From assembly GCA_963804885.1 (NCBI GenBank), contig CAWDSF010000014.1:1-64000 (forward strand): 64,000 nucleotides of DNA. The letters run 5' to 3'. This stretch comes from PALSA-1004 sp963804885 (GTDB taxonomy: Bacteria; Pseudomonadota; Gammaproteobacteria; Burkholderiales; SG8-41). The notes under the pieces are model-generated. The model saw only the letters and a list, made by a program, of their open reading frames with translations. It did not search any database and was not told where the DNA came from. A program made the translations under genes and the position numbers. Shown one piece after another: positions 45,192 to 54,333 of this stretch; positions within the stretch are counted from its first letter, which is position 1, and each line of letters begins with the position of its first letter.

Positions 45192-46388
45192 CTATTTCCA
45201 CGACCAGAAGTCGCCGCGTTCTTTCATGAAGAATTTCGCGAGCACCATCTTGTGCACTTCGGACGCACCGTCGACGAGCCGCGCCTGGCGCGCATAGCGG
45301 TAGATCCATTCGAGCGGGGTGTCGCCCGAATAGCCGCGCGCGCCGTTCAACTGAATCGCGGTGTCGACCGCATGGTGCAGCACGTCGGCAACCGCCACTT
45401 TGGCCATCGAGACTTCCTTGCGGGCGTAATCGCCGCGGTCGAGCTTGTCCGCCGCGCGCATCACCAGAAGGCGGCCGATCTCGATTTGCATCGCCGCGTC
45501 GCCGAGCAGCCACTGCACCGATTCGCGGTCGGCTAGCTTGATGCCGAGACCGCTGCGCTGCTCGACGTAATCGGCGGCGATCGCCATCGAGCGGCGCGCG
45601 AGCCCGAGCCAGCGCATGCAGTGCGTGAGCCGCGCCGGTCCCAGCCGGATTTGCGTGTACTTCAACCCGTCGCCGACGTTCATCAGCCGGTTCTCGTCGG
45701 CAATCTCGAGCCCGTCGAATTCGAGCTCGCAATGCCCGCCGTGCTCTTCGGGGCCCATGATCGGAATCCGGCGCACGATGCGCCAGCCCGGCTGGTCGCG
45801 GTCGAACAGGAACGCGCTGAGACCTTTGCGCTTATCGTCCGACGTTTTGGCAATCAGGATGAAGTGCTGCGCGACACCGGCGCCGGTGATGAACCACTTG
45901 CGGCCATGGATCACCCATTTGTCGCCTTTTTTGGTCGCCGTGGTGAGCATCATGGTCGGATCGGAGCCCGCGCCGGGCGCCGGCTCCGTCATCACGATGG
46001 CGGAGCGCACCTTGCCGTCGACGATAGGCTGCAGCCAGCGCGCTTTCTGCGCATCGGTCGCGACCTGATTGAGCGAACGCATATTGCCGTCGTCGGGCGC
46101 CGCGCAATTGAATACTGCCGGGCCGAAGAGCGAGTAATTCATTTCCTCGTAGCATGCGGCGATGCCGACCATGTTGAGGCCCTGGCCGCCGACGGCTTTC
46201 GGCATCTGCGGCGCCCACAATCCGTCGGCCTTCGCTTTGGCGCGCAGCTTGTCGAGCAGGTCCAGACGAATATTCTCGTGATCGTCGAACGACGCGGGGT
46301 CGCTCTCGAGCGGCAGCACGTGCTCGGCGACGAATGCGCGATAGCGCAGGCGGAATTCTTCAACGTGGGGCGGCAGGGTGAAATCCAT
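45192..46388 (-). CDS. Acyl-CoA dehydrogenase
   Basis: 398 residues from ATG 46388, with AGGAG five bases upstream. FAD enzyme features: VMTEPAPGAGSDPTMMLTTA, KWFITGAGVAQHFILIAKTS, RLGPARLTHCMRWLGLARRS and QLNGARGYSGDTPLEWIYRY. The pattern is that of acyl-CoA dehydrogenase family members near phosphotransferase/ACAD11-like proteins. It acts in the cytoplasm on an acyl-CoA made by the upstream ligase. The ligase frame runs into it without a stop codon. Confidence 0.93.
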   Translation of the reverse strand: MDFTLPPHVEEFRLRYRAFVAEHVLPLESDPASFDDHENIRLDLLDKLRAKAKADGLWAPQMPKAVGGQGLNMVGIAACYEEMNYSLFGPAVFNCAAPDDGNMRSLNQVATDAQKARWLQPIVDGKVRSAIVMTEPAPGAGSDPTMMLTTATKKGDKWVIHGRKWFITGAGVAQHFILIAKTSDDKRKGLSAFLFDRDQPGWRIVRRIPIMGPEEHGGHCELEFDGLEIADENRLMNVGDGLKYTQIRLGPARLTHCMRWLGLARRSMAIAADYVEQRSGLGIKLADRESVQWLLGDAAMQIEIGRLLVMRAADKLDRGDYARKEVSMAKVAVADVLHHAVDTAIQLNGARGYSGDTPLEWIYRYARQARLVDGASEVHKMVLAKFFMKERGDFWSWK

Positions 46389-48049
46389 GAATGCTCCTAA
46401 GACGTTTGCACAGAGCACAGAGGACATAGAGAACAGGATCGAACGAGATTTCTCGATCCTCGAGTCTCTGTCCTCTGTGGCTAGATTCTGCTTTTTCGCG
46501 CGCTCGCGCAAAACGAATTTCTGGATCTTGCCGGTCGCGTTCTTCGGCAATTCGCCGAATACGATTTTCTTCGGCGCCTTGAAGTGCGCGAGCAGGCTGC
46601 GCACGTGCGCGATAAGTTCTGCCTCGGTCGCGACCGCGCCGGGCTTTAAGGTCACGTAGGCAACCGGCACTTCGCCCCATTTCGGATCCGGCCCGGCGAC
46701 CACCGCGGCTTCCATCACGGCCGCGTGCGCGGCGAGCGCGCGCTCGACTTCGAGCGACGGGATGTTCTCGCCGCCCGAAAGGATGATGTCCTTGGAGCGG
46801 TCCTTGATCTCGACATAGCGGTCGGCGTGCATCACGCCCAGATCGCCGGTGCGAAACCAGCCGTCGGGCGCGGCGCGTTGCGTCGCTTCTTCGTCGCGGT
46901 AATAGCCGAGCATCACGTTGTTGCCGCGCAACGCGATTTCGCCGATGGTCTGCGCGTCGGCCGGCACGTCGCGGCCGTCCGCGTCGACAATGCGCAGTTC
47001 CTGCGCGATCACGTTGCCGACGCCCTGGCGCGCCTTGAGCTGGCCCTGTTTTTCGAGGGGCAGTTCGCTCCATTCGGCGCGCCACTCGCAGACGACCGCC
47101 GGGCCGAACGTTTCGGTGAGGCCGTACAGGTGCGTGACATCGATACCCAGCTCCGCCATGCGCATCAGGATAGCGGGCGTGGGCGGCGCGCCGCCGGTGG
47201 CTGCCTGCACTACGCGCGCGAGCTTCCCGTGTTCAGCCGCATCCGCCCATGCAATCATGATCAGCACCGTCGGCGCGGCGCAGAAGTGGGTGACGCCCGA
47301 CTCGCGCAGATGCCGCCAGATTAATTCGGGATCGAGCTTGCGCAGGCACAGGTGCGTCGCGCCCGCGGCGGTGACGCCCCACGTGAAGCACCAGCCGTTG
47401 CAGTGAAACATCGGCAAGGTCCACAGGTAAGTGCTCGTGCAGTCGAGCCGCATGTGCGCGACCATCGCGAGCGCCTGCAGATAAGCGCCGCGGTGGTGAT
47501 ACATCACGCCTTTGGGCTTGCCGGTGGTGCCGCTCGTGTAGTTGATCGAAATCATGCCGCGCTCGTCGGCGACGGGCTCGGCATGCGGCGTGGCGGCCGC
47601 GAGCCACGGCTCGTATTCGATCCTTGCCGCCGGCGCGTATCAGTTTGAGTGTCGGCACCGATGTCGCGCGCGATGTCCTGCGCAACGATTTCGAATTCGT
47701 GGTCGTAGATGAGCACTTTCGCGTCGCTGTGCCGGATCGCGTACGCGAGATCACTTGCGGTCAGGCGCTGATTGAGCGCGACCAATACGGCGCCGGCCAG
47801 CGGCACGCCGTAGTGCGCTTCGAGCAGCACGTGCGTATTCGGCGCGAGAATGGCGGCACGCGCGCCGCCGCTCACGCCTATTGCGCGCAGCGCACCAGCG
47901 AGTTGCAGCGCACGGCGATAAAACTCGGCGTACGTATATTGAAGGTCGCCGTCGATCACCGCGACGCGGTCGCCGAACACCTCGGCCGAGCGTTTGAGAA
48001 ACGCAGTCGGCGTCAACGGCTCGAACGACATGGATGCCGGCGTCGACAT
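46389..48049 (-). CDS. AMP-forming acyl-CoA ligase, two frameshifts, open into next gene
   Basis: About 545 residues starting MSTPASMSFEPLTPTAFLKR at 48049. Adenylation motifs: NYTSGTTGKPKGVMYHHRG (P-loop), YGLTETFG, GWFRTGDLGV and the C-terminal Lys in LPKNATGKIQKFVLRERAKK. Frame changes near 47655 and 47635 break the N-terminal third from the rest. After RERAKK the frame has no stop: it continues through an inverted repeat (46416-46479) and directly into the dehydrogenase at 46388. Either the normal stop was lost when the repeat inserted, or an indel hides it. It activates a carboxylic acid to its CoA thioester. Confidence 0.85.
46416..46479. repeat. Extragenic-type inverted repeat, CACAGAGGAC arms
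   Basis: CACAGAGGAC at 46416-46425 pairs with GTCCTCTGTG at 46470-46479, with further imperfect pairing (AGAG/CTCT and GGATCGA/TCGATCC) inside, giving a long hairpin. Sequences of this CACAGAGGACA type are common extragenic repeats in many bacteria. It lies in the junction between the ligase and dehydrogenase genes. Confidence 0.7.
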
Positions 48050-48060
48050 TTTGTTCTGCT

Positions 48061-48447
48061 CTAGGCTTCCAGCGCGCGCGGATTCGAAACCGCTAGCTCG
48101 TCGGCAGCCGTCTGCGCGAGATGATCGAGCAATGCAGCGCGATCCCGGTCGTCGAAGCGGCCGGCGCGGATATGCGCGGCGAGGCGGCGGTTCAGGTCGA
48201 TGCGTGCGGATATCAGCTCCGCGCCCGCGCGCGGTTCGCACTGTTCCTTCAAGAGTGCCGCCAGCCGGACCACCTCAGCCTGCATGGCGGCATCACCCGC
48301 CGTATGCTCGCGCGCAGCGATCGCCATGGCATTCGCGATCATCAGCGCGTCGTACCGCAATTCCTCAGGCACGCGCGGCAGCAGCTTGTCGAGCAGCGTC
48401 GAGCGCGCGATCGCGAGCAGCTCGGTGGCGTCCGGGATATCGCTCAT
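48061..48447 (-). CDS. DUF6285-like protein
   Basis: 128 residues, rich in Ala and Leu helices: DATELLAIARSTLLDKLLPR, LRYDALMIANAMAIAAREHT and RAALLDHLAQTAADELAVSN. This is the small protein commonly encoded beside acyl-CoA dehydrogenase and aminoglycoside-phosphotransferase-like genes in actinobacteria and proteobacteria; its role is unknown. It overlaps the phosphotransferase gene by four bases and precedes the ligase by 11 bases. Confidence 0.75.
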   Translation of the reverse strand: MSDIPDATELLAIARSTLLDKLLPRVPEELRYDALMIANAMAIAAREHTAGDAAMQAEVVRLAALLKEQCEPRAGAELISARIDLNRRLAAHIRAGRFDDRDRAALLDHLAQTAADELAVSNPRALEA

Positions 48448-49451
48448 CGGGTCAGGGCAACGATTTCATGTTCGAGCTCGGCAACGATGCGGCCGGTGAG
48501 CGCCAATTCGAGCGAGCGCTCGACACCCGACAAATGGCGCTGCGCCTGCTGCAGCGCGATGATCGCCCACCGGATGTGCGCCATCACCTGCCAGTATACG
48601 AGCGCCTCCGGCGTCACGGTGCGCCCGGACGCGCGTTGGTACGGCACGAGAAAATCGGCGGGCTCCGCGATCCCGCCCGCGGGCAGCGCCTTGCCGGCAA
48701 AGCGCCAGCATTTGGCGAAGATCCAGCCGACGTCCTCGAGCGGATTGCCGAACGCCGCGAATTCCCAGTCGAGCACGCCGGCCAGCCGGCCTTCATGCAC
48801 CAGGTAATTGCCGGTGCGGTAGTCGCGATGGATGAACGTCGTTTCCTCGCGGTCCGGCGCATGCACTTCGCACCAGCGCAGCCCCCATTCGAGCGCCGGA
48901 TGCGCGGCGGCGAGCTGATCGAGATATTGCCGGTAATGCGCGATGTTGTCGCGCGCGCGCATGGTCGCGAGGAATGCCAGTTTGGATTGCGGCGGATGAA
49001 TGGAGTGCAGGCGCGCGAGATTCTCGGCAAGCTCGCAGGCGAGACGCGCACGATCGGGCACGAGCGCCGCATCGCGGGTGACGCGATGCCCGCTCGCGAT
49101 GCCCGGCAGCCGCTGCATGACGAAAAATTCGCGGCCCGTGACCGCCAGGTCGCGGCACAGCCACAGCGGTTCCGGCGCGTGCAGTCCGGCCGCGTGCGCG
49201 AATTGCAGGATATGGAATTCATCGCTGCGTCCGAGGCTCGCCGCAACGCGCGCCGCGGCGTCCGTGCGCAGTACCCATTGATGCGGGCCGGGCTGCGTGC
49301 CGCCGGCCATGTCGGCATCGAGCGCCCAGTTCTCCTGCACCGCGCCGCCGGAAAGGCGGTGGAGATGCCGGATGTGCACCGCGTCCGCGCCGGCGGCGGC
49401 CCGCAGGAACGATTCGAGGCGGGCGCGGGTGTCGGCGGCGTCGAGATTCAT
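48444..49451 (-). CDS. Phosphotransferase-family (APH/ACAD10-like) kinase
   Basis: 335 residues. The kinase-like fold is shown by LSGGAVQENWALD, the catalytic loop FIHRDYRTGNYLV (HxDxxxxN) and the metal-binding LAGVLDWEFAAFGNPLEDVG. Proteins of this kind beside acyl-CoA dehydrogenases correspond to the ACAD10/11 kinase domain, which phosphorylates 4-hydroxyacyl-CoA; that function fits the neighbours but is inferred. It is the first gene of the minus-strand group with DUF6285, ligase, dehydrogenase and Bug receptor 4. Confidence 0.87.
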   Translation of the reverse strand: MNLDAADTRARLESFLRAAAGADAVHIRHLHRLSGGAVQENWALDADMAGGTQPGPHQWVLRTDAAARVAASLGRSDEFHILQFAHAAGLHAPEPLWLCRDLAVTGREFFVMQRLPGIASGHRVTRDAALVPDRARLACELAENLARLHSIHPPQSKLAFLATMRARDNIAHYRQYLDQLAAAHPALEWGLRWCEVHAPDREETTFIHRDYRTGNYLVHEGRLAGVLDWEFAAFGNPLEDVGWIFAKCWRFAGKALPAGGIAEPADFLVPYQRASGRTVTPEALVYWQVMAHIRWAIIALQQAQRHLSGVERSLELALTGRIVAELEHEIVALTR

Positions 49452-49500
49452 TTTTTAGCTCCCTTCGCCGCGCGTTGCGCAGGGAAGGCGATGCAGTGAA

Positions 49501-50415
49501 CTACATGTGAGAGTAAAGCACGCGCCCGGCCGTCGGCACGCGCGCGGTCAGCACGCAGCCGCTGCCGGAATCGGTGATGTAGATCGTTTTGCGGTCGGGG
49601 CCGCCGAATGCGACGTTGGTCACGAGGTCGCTGCCGCACGACTGCACGCGATACAAAGGCTCCCCGCGATGGCTGAATATCCACACCGCACCCATATCGG
49701 GATGCGCGACCACGAGCCCATCATGCTCGTCGATGGTCATGCCATCGGGGCCGCGGCCGCCCGACATCTGGATGTGCACGCCCATGCGTGCGACCGTGCC
49801 GTCGGGCGCCAGCGGAAAGCGCCACACTGCATTCGCGCGCGTCGCGGCGACGAACAGCGTGTCTTCCTTCGCGTTGAGCACGAGCCCGTTCGGACTCGGC
49901 AGGCAGTCGGCGACCTTTTGCAGGACGCCGGCCGTCGTATAGCGATACACGCGGCCGGTCGGGTCTGCCATGTCGCTCTGGCCCTGATCGGTGAAATACA
50001 GATCGCCATTGGACGCAAACGTGAGATCGTTGACGCCTTTGAAGTGCTCGCGATGATAGCGCGTGACGAAGGGCGTGATGGCGCCGCTCGCCGGATCGAG
50101 CAGCACGATGCCGATTTTGTGATCGGCGACGAAAATGCGCCCGTCTTTATGTATGCGCAAGCCGTTGGGCTCGCCGTCGTATTCCGCGACGACATCGAAC
50201 TTGCCCTGCGGCGAGATGCGAAAAATCCGCCCGTACGGAATGTCGACGACATAGAGATTGCCGGCGCGGTCGAACGACGGCCCTTCGAGAAAGCTGCCCG
50301 CCGGAACTCCGCCCGCGCCCGCGGCGATGCGCTCGGCCGGCACGTGGCTCTTGCGCAGGTTCTGCGGCACGGCGGCGAAGACTTCAGTTTCGATGAGCTG
50401 GGGAGGGGCGAACAT
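49501..50415 (-). CDS. SMP-30/gluconolactonase-family protein
   Basis: 304 residues forming a six-bladed propeller: FLEGPSFDRAGNLYVVDIPY, GEPNGLRIHKDGRIFVADHK, GVNDLTFASNGDLYFTDQGQ, PSPNGLVLNAKEDTLFVAAT and GPDGMTIDEHDGLVVAHPDM. The Glu, Asn and Asp metal ligands of SMP-30 lactonases are in these blades. It probably hydrolyses a lactone or ester; no signal peptide is seen. It lies upstream of the phosphotransferase operon in the same direction and is divergent from the CoA ligase at 50546. Confidence 0.9.
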   Translation of the reverse strand: MFAPPQLIETEVFAAVPQNLRKSHVPAERIAAGAGGVPAGSFLEGPSFDRAGNLYVVDIPYGRIFRISPQGKFDVVAEYDGEPNGLRIHKDGRIFVADHKIGIVLLDPASGAITPFVTRYHREHFKGVNDLTFASNGDLYFTDQGQSDMADPTGRVYRYTTAGVLQKVADCLPSPNGLVLNAKEDTLFVAATRANAVWRFPLAPDGTVARMGVHIQMSGGRGPDGMTIDEHDGLVVAHPDMGAVWIFSHRGEPLYRVQSCGSDLVTNVAFGGPDRKTIYITDSGSGCVLTARVPTAGRVLYSHM

Positions 50416-50545
50416 GATGGGAAGGTCTCGTAAGTCTCGTAAACCGGAGCCACGATTATATGCGAGTTGCGGCGCGGCGCTATAATCGCACGGCGCAACG
50501 ACGCGTTTTTTTCGCGCTGCAAATCCCGTTCACCATGGCTAGCCG

Positions 50546-52168
50546 ATGAAATCCCCGCTTGACGTAATCCGCGCGTACCCGCCGCACGACTACTCGCTGC
50601 ACGGCGTATTCATGAGCCGCCTCGAGCGCGATCCGGGCCGGCCGTTTATTGTGTTCGAAGGCCGCGACTGGAGCTGGCAGGAATTTCACGACCTTGCGCT
50701 CGGTGCGGCCAACGTGCTCGCGGCGCGTGGGATCAGGCATGGCGATCGCGTTGCCGTGATGGCGCGCAATCATCCGGGACACGTGTTGATGCTGCTCGCG
50801 CTGGCGCGCCTGGGCGCGATCATGGTGCCGATCAACCCCGAGTTTGGCGTGACCGAGACGCGCTATGTGCTGGAGCATGCGCAGGTCTCCGCGGTCGTTT
50901 GCAGCACCGAAACGCTGGCGATCGCCCGTGAAGCGGCGGCCGGCATTGTGCCGGCGCCGTGGTTTGCGCTGCTCGACAAGGCGGCCGATGGCGTGCCGGC
51001 GCTCGCCGACCTGGTCGCCGCCGCGCCCGCGACGCAATTGCCGGCGCACGGCAGTGCGGACGACACCTGTCTCATCGTGTACACGTCGGGCACGACGGGC
51101 TTTCCGAAGGGCGCGATGCACAGCCAGCGCAGTTTCGTCACCGGCGGCGAAGCGTTCGTGCAGCGCATTTACGTGCAGCCCGACGACCGCCTGATGATCG
51201 TGCTGCCGCTCTTTCACATCAATGCCTTGTTCTATTCCGTCGCCGGCACGCTCGCGGGCGGCGCCTGCATGGTCATCGTGCCGCGCTTTTCGGCGACGAC
51301 GTTCTGGCAGACCGCGGCCGCGACCGGCGCGACGGCGGTCAACATCATCGAAGCGATCGGCACGATCTTGATGAAGCGGCCGCGCGAGGAATTTCGCGCC
51401 GATCACAGGATCACCAAGCTCTACGGCGCGCGCCAGCCGATGATGGACACGTTCCGCAACGAGTTTCATATCCCGCATCTGATCGGCGGCTATGGCATGA
51501 CCGAAATCCCGGGCGTCACGTGCATTCCGCTCGAAGGTCCGGCCAAGGTCGGCAGCATGGGGCCGGTGGGCCGCCATCCGGATCCGGCGCGGCCGTGGGC
51601 GCAATGCCGCGTCGTCGACGATGACGGCGCTGATGTCGGCGCGGGCGAAGTCGGCGAGCTGATCGTCAAGACGCCGATCATCATGCAGGGCTACTTTCGC
51701 GATCCTGAGCAGACGAAGAACGCATTCCGCGACGGCTGGTTCCTGACCGGCGACCTGGTGCGGCGCGACGCCGACGGCTATTTCTTTTTCGTTTCGCGCA
51801 AGAAGGACATCATCCGGCGCCGCGGCGAAAACATTTCGGGCGCCGAGCTCGACCGCGTGATCGGCGAGCATCCGGCGGTGTTCGAAGTCGCGGCAATTGC
51901 GGTGCCGTCCGAACTCGGCGAGGACGAGATTCTGGTCGCGGTGGTGCCGCGGCCTGGCCAAACCGTGACCGCGGATGAGATTGCGGACTGGTCGCGTAAA
52001 CATCTGGCTGCGCAGAAAGTGCCGCGCTTTGTCGCGATCGTGGAAGAATTGCCGCACACGCCGACGCACAAGATCTTGAAAGCGAAATTGCGCGCCGACA
52101 CGGCGTTGCGCGCGCGCGCGGTGGATCTGCAGGCAAGGAGCGCAAAGCGTGAGGCGTGCAGGACGTGA
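50546..52168 (+). CDS. AMP-forming acyl-CoA ligase (CaiC-like)
   Basis: 540 residues, intact. Motifs: LIVYTSGTTGFPKGAMHSQR (ATP loop), GGYGMTEIPG, GWFLTGDLVRRDADGYFFFV and KKDIIRRRGENISGAELDRV; the catalytic Lys is in THKILKAKLRAD. It resembles crotonobetaine/carnitine-CoA ligase and related enzymes but the acid is not known. It starts a plus-strand run with two Bug receptors and the hydantoinase genes. No strong ribosome site precedes ATG 50546. Confidence 0.92.
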   Translation: MKSPLDVIRAYPPHDYSLHGVFMSRLERDPGRPFIVFEGRDWSWQEFHDLALGAANVLAARGIRHGDRVAVMARNHPGHVLMLLALARLGAIMVPINPEFGVTETRYVLEHAQVSAVVCSTETLAIAREAAAGIVPAPWFALLDKAADGVPALADLVAAAPATQLPAHGSADDTCLIVYTSGTTGFPKGAMHSQRSFVTGGEAFVQRIYVQPDDRLMIVLPLFHINALFYSVAGTLAGGACMVIVPRFSATTFWQTAAATGATAVNIIEAIGTILMKRPREEFRADHRITKLYGARQPMMDTFRNEFHIPHLIGGYGMTEIPGVTCIPLEGPAKVGSMGPVGRHPDPARPWAQCRVVDDDGADVGAGEVGELIVKTPIIMQGYFRDPEQTKNAFRDGWFLTGDLVRRDADGYFFFVSRKKDIIRRRGENISGAELDRVIGEHPAVFEVAAIAVPSELGEDEILVAVVPRPGQTVTADEIADWSRKHLAAQKVPRFVAIVEELPHTPTHKILKAKLRADTALRARAVDLQARSAKREACRT

Positions 52169-52183
52169 GGAGTGAGGCGTGAC

Positions 52184-53152
52184 ATGCAGACTGGACGCGT
52201 TGATGCGCTCGGGATCGCGCTGATTCATTGTCGTTGCAACCAATGCATTGCGCAGAGCTATCCGATCAAACCGATCCGACTCGTGCTGCCGTATCCGCCG
52301 GGTGGCGGCACCGACGTCATCGCGCGGCCGCTCGCGCAGAAACTCACCGAGCAGCTCGGCCAGCAGGTGATCGTGGATAACCGCGGCGGCGCCGGCGGCA
52401 ACATCGGCATGGAATTCGTGGCCAAGAGTCCGGCCGACGGATACACGCTGCTTTTCGCGCTGACCGCGCAGTATGCGGTCAATCCGAGTCTGTATCCGAA
52501 GCTGCCATACGATCCGGTCAGGGATTACGCGCCGATCAGCCTCTTGGCGAATGCGCCGTATCTGCTGGTCGTGCATCCGGCGCTGCCGGCGAAGTCGGTC
52601 GCCGAGCTGGTCGCGCTGGTGAAAGCGCGGCCCGGCCAGCTTTCATATTCGTCGTCCGGCAACGGCAGCGGCGCGCATCTTGCCGGCGAAATGCTGCGCA
52701 GTCTGGCGCGTGTCGAAATCGTGCACGTGCCGTATAAAGGCGCAGGTCCGGCGATGCCCGACCTGATTGCCGGGCAGGTCCAGCTGTCGTTTATCACGTA
52801 CACCGCCGCCGGGCCGCATATCAAGACCGGCCGCTTGCGCGCGCTCGGCGTGACCACCGCGAAGCGCTCTCCGACGCTACCGGATTTGCCGGCGATCGGC
52901 GAAACCGTAGCCGGCTATGATTCCGCGGTGTGGTACGGATTCGCGGCGCCGGCCGGCACGCCGCCCGAGATCGTGTCGAAACTGAACACCGAAGTGCTGC
53001 GCGTGCTCGCGGCGCCCGACTTTCGCAGCCGCATCACGCTCGAAGCAGTTTCTCCGATCGGGAGCACGCCGGAAGAATTCGGCAGCTTCATGAAAAGCGA
53101 GATCGTGCGCTGGGCGAAAGTCGTCAGGGATTCTGGCGCGAAAGTCGATTGA
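52184..53152 (+). CDS. Bug-family periplasmic receptor 5
   Basis: 322 residues from ATG 52184, which has GAGG upstream. The mature part is typical (SYPIKPIRLVLPYPPGGGTD, RGGAGGNIGMEFVAKSPADG, VHVPYKGAGPAMPDLIAGQV). The N-terminus GRVDALGIALIHCRCNQCIA is a poor signal peptide, short and Cys-rich, so an indel may lie there. It follows the CoA ligase by 15 bases and precedes another Bug receptor. Confidence 0.9.
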   Translation: MQTGRVDALGIALIHCRCNQCIAQSYPIKPIRLVLPYPPGGGTDVIARPLAQKLTEQLGQQVIVDNRGGAGGNIGMEFVAKSPADGYTLLFALTAQYAVNPSLYPKLPYDPVRDYAPISLLANAPYLLVVHPALPAKSVAELVALVKARPGQLSYSSSGNGSGAHLAGEMLRSLARVEIVHVPYKGAGPAMPDLIAGQVQLSFITYTAAGPHIKTGRLRALGVTTAKRSPTLPDLPAIGETVAGYDSAVWYGFAAPAGTPPEIVSKLNTEVLRVLAAPDFRSRITLEAVSPIGSTPEEFGSFMKSEIVRWAKVVRDSGAKVD

Positions 53153-53326
53153 GTCGCGGCTGCCGGCGGACTCGGTATAATCATTCGCAATACAAGCAGG
53201 ACGCACCTCTTCAGGCACCGCCGGCGGCAGCGCGGCGCACCGGGCAGGGCATACCAGAGACAGGAGCAAGCAGTTCCGATATGAACGCGGTGCGTTGCCG
53301 CTTGCTGCAAGCTATGGAGAATTGCC

Positions 53327-54298
53327 ATGAGAATTACGTTATTGCCGAGCGCGCTGCTGGCAGGTGCATCGCATGATTGTTCACCCCTATCGCACGCGCA
53401 GGATTATCCGACGAAGCCCGTGCGCATCATTGCCGCGTACACGCCGGGCGGGGGCACCGACCTGCTCGCGCGCATCGTCGCCAAAAAGCTCGGCGAAGTC
53501 TGGGGTCAGCAGGTGGTCGTGGAAAATCGTCCGGGCGCCGGCGGCAACATCGGCACCGACGCGGTCGCCAAGGCGCCGCCCGACGGCTATACGTTGCTGG
53601 TCGCACCCAGCACGCATGCGATCGTGCCGAATCTTTACTCCAAACTGCCGTTCGACACCTTGAAGGATTTTACTTTCCTCACGTTGGTCGCCGCCGGGCC
53701 CAATATACTGGTCGTGCATCCATCCGTGCCTGTCACGACCGCGCAGGAACTGATTGCGCTCGCCAAACGCCGCCCGGGCGAGCTCACGTTCGCGTCCGCC
53801 GGCATCGGCGCGACGACCCACCTCGCGGGCGAGTATTTCAAGAACGTCTCCGGCATCAACGTGCTGCACATACCCTATAAAGGCAGCTCGCAGGCGCAGA
53901 TCGACCTGGTCGGCGGCCATGTCTCGTTCATGGTCGACAGCATGCCGTCGGCACTGCCCAAAGTGCAGGCCAACAAATTGCGCGCGCTCGCCACGACCGG
54001 CAAGCAGCGCTATCGCCTGCTGCCCAACGTGCCGACGGTGCTCGAGTCGGGCCTGCAGTACGAGTCGATTTCGTGGTGGGGCGTAGTCGGGCCCGCGAAC
54101 ATGCCGCAGCCGGTGGTCAACAAGCTGCTCGCCGACATCACACGCATCATGGCCCTCGCCGATGTGAAGGAACTCGTGTCGACGCAGGGCGCGGAGGCCA
54201 CGACCAACACGCCGCAGCAATTCATCGACTATGTGAAGCAGGAAACCGCGCTGTACGGCAAAATCATCAAGGCCGCCAATATCCGTATCGAGCAATGA
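53327..54298 (+). CDS. Bug-family periplasmic receptor 6
   Basis: 323 residues from ATG 53327 with GGAG upstream. Signal peptide ending LSHAQ, then DYPTKPVRIIAAYTPGGGTD, RPGAGGNIGTDAVAKAPPDG, VLHIPYKGSSQAQIDLVGGH and LPNVPTVLESGLQYESISWW. It directly precedes the hydantoinase A gene, so a cyclic amide or related acid may be the ligand (inference from position only). Confidence 0.92.
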   Translation: MRITLLPSALLAGASHDCSPLSHAQDYPTKPVRIIAAYTPGGGTDLLARIVAKKLGEVWGQQVVVENRPGAGGNIGTDAVAKAPPDGYTLLVAPSTHAIVPNLYSKLPFDTLKDFTFLTLVAAGPNILVVHPSVPVTTAQELIALAKRRPGELTFASAGIGATTHLAGEYFKNVSGINVLHIPYKGSSQAQIDLVGGHVSFMVDSMPSALPKVQANKLRALATTGKQRYRLLPNVPTVLESGLQYESISWWGVVGPANMPQPVVNKLLADITRIMALADVKELVSTQGAEATTNTPQQFIDYVKQETALYGKIIKAANIRIEQ

Positions 54299-54333
54299 TT
54301 TGACTGGGACAAACTCGAATTCCTCGGCGCACG

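Noticed and set aside
47994..49499. 501-codon open frame on the plus strand
   Set aside because: It is antisense to the phosphotransferase, DUF6285 and ligase genes, with no recognisable motif.
50480..52576. 698-codon open frame on the minus strand
   Set aside because: It is antisense to the intact CoA ligase at 50546-52168 and rich in Arg, His and Asp; a shadow of GC-rich coding DNA.
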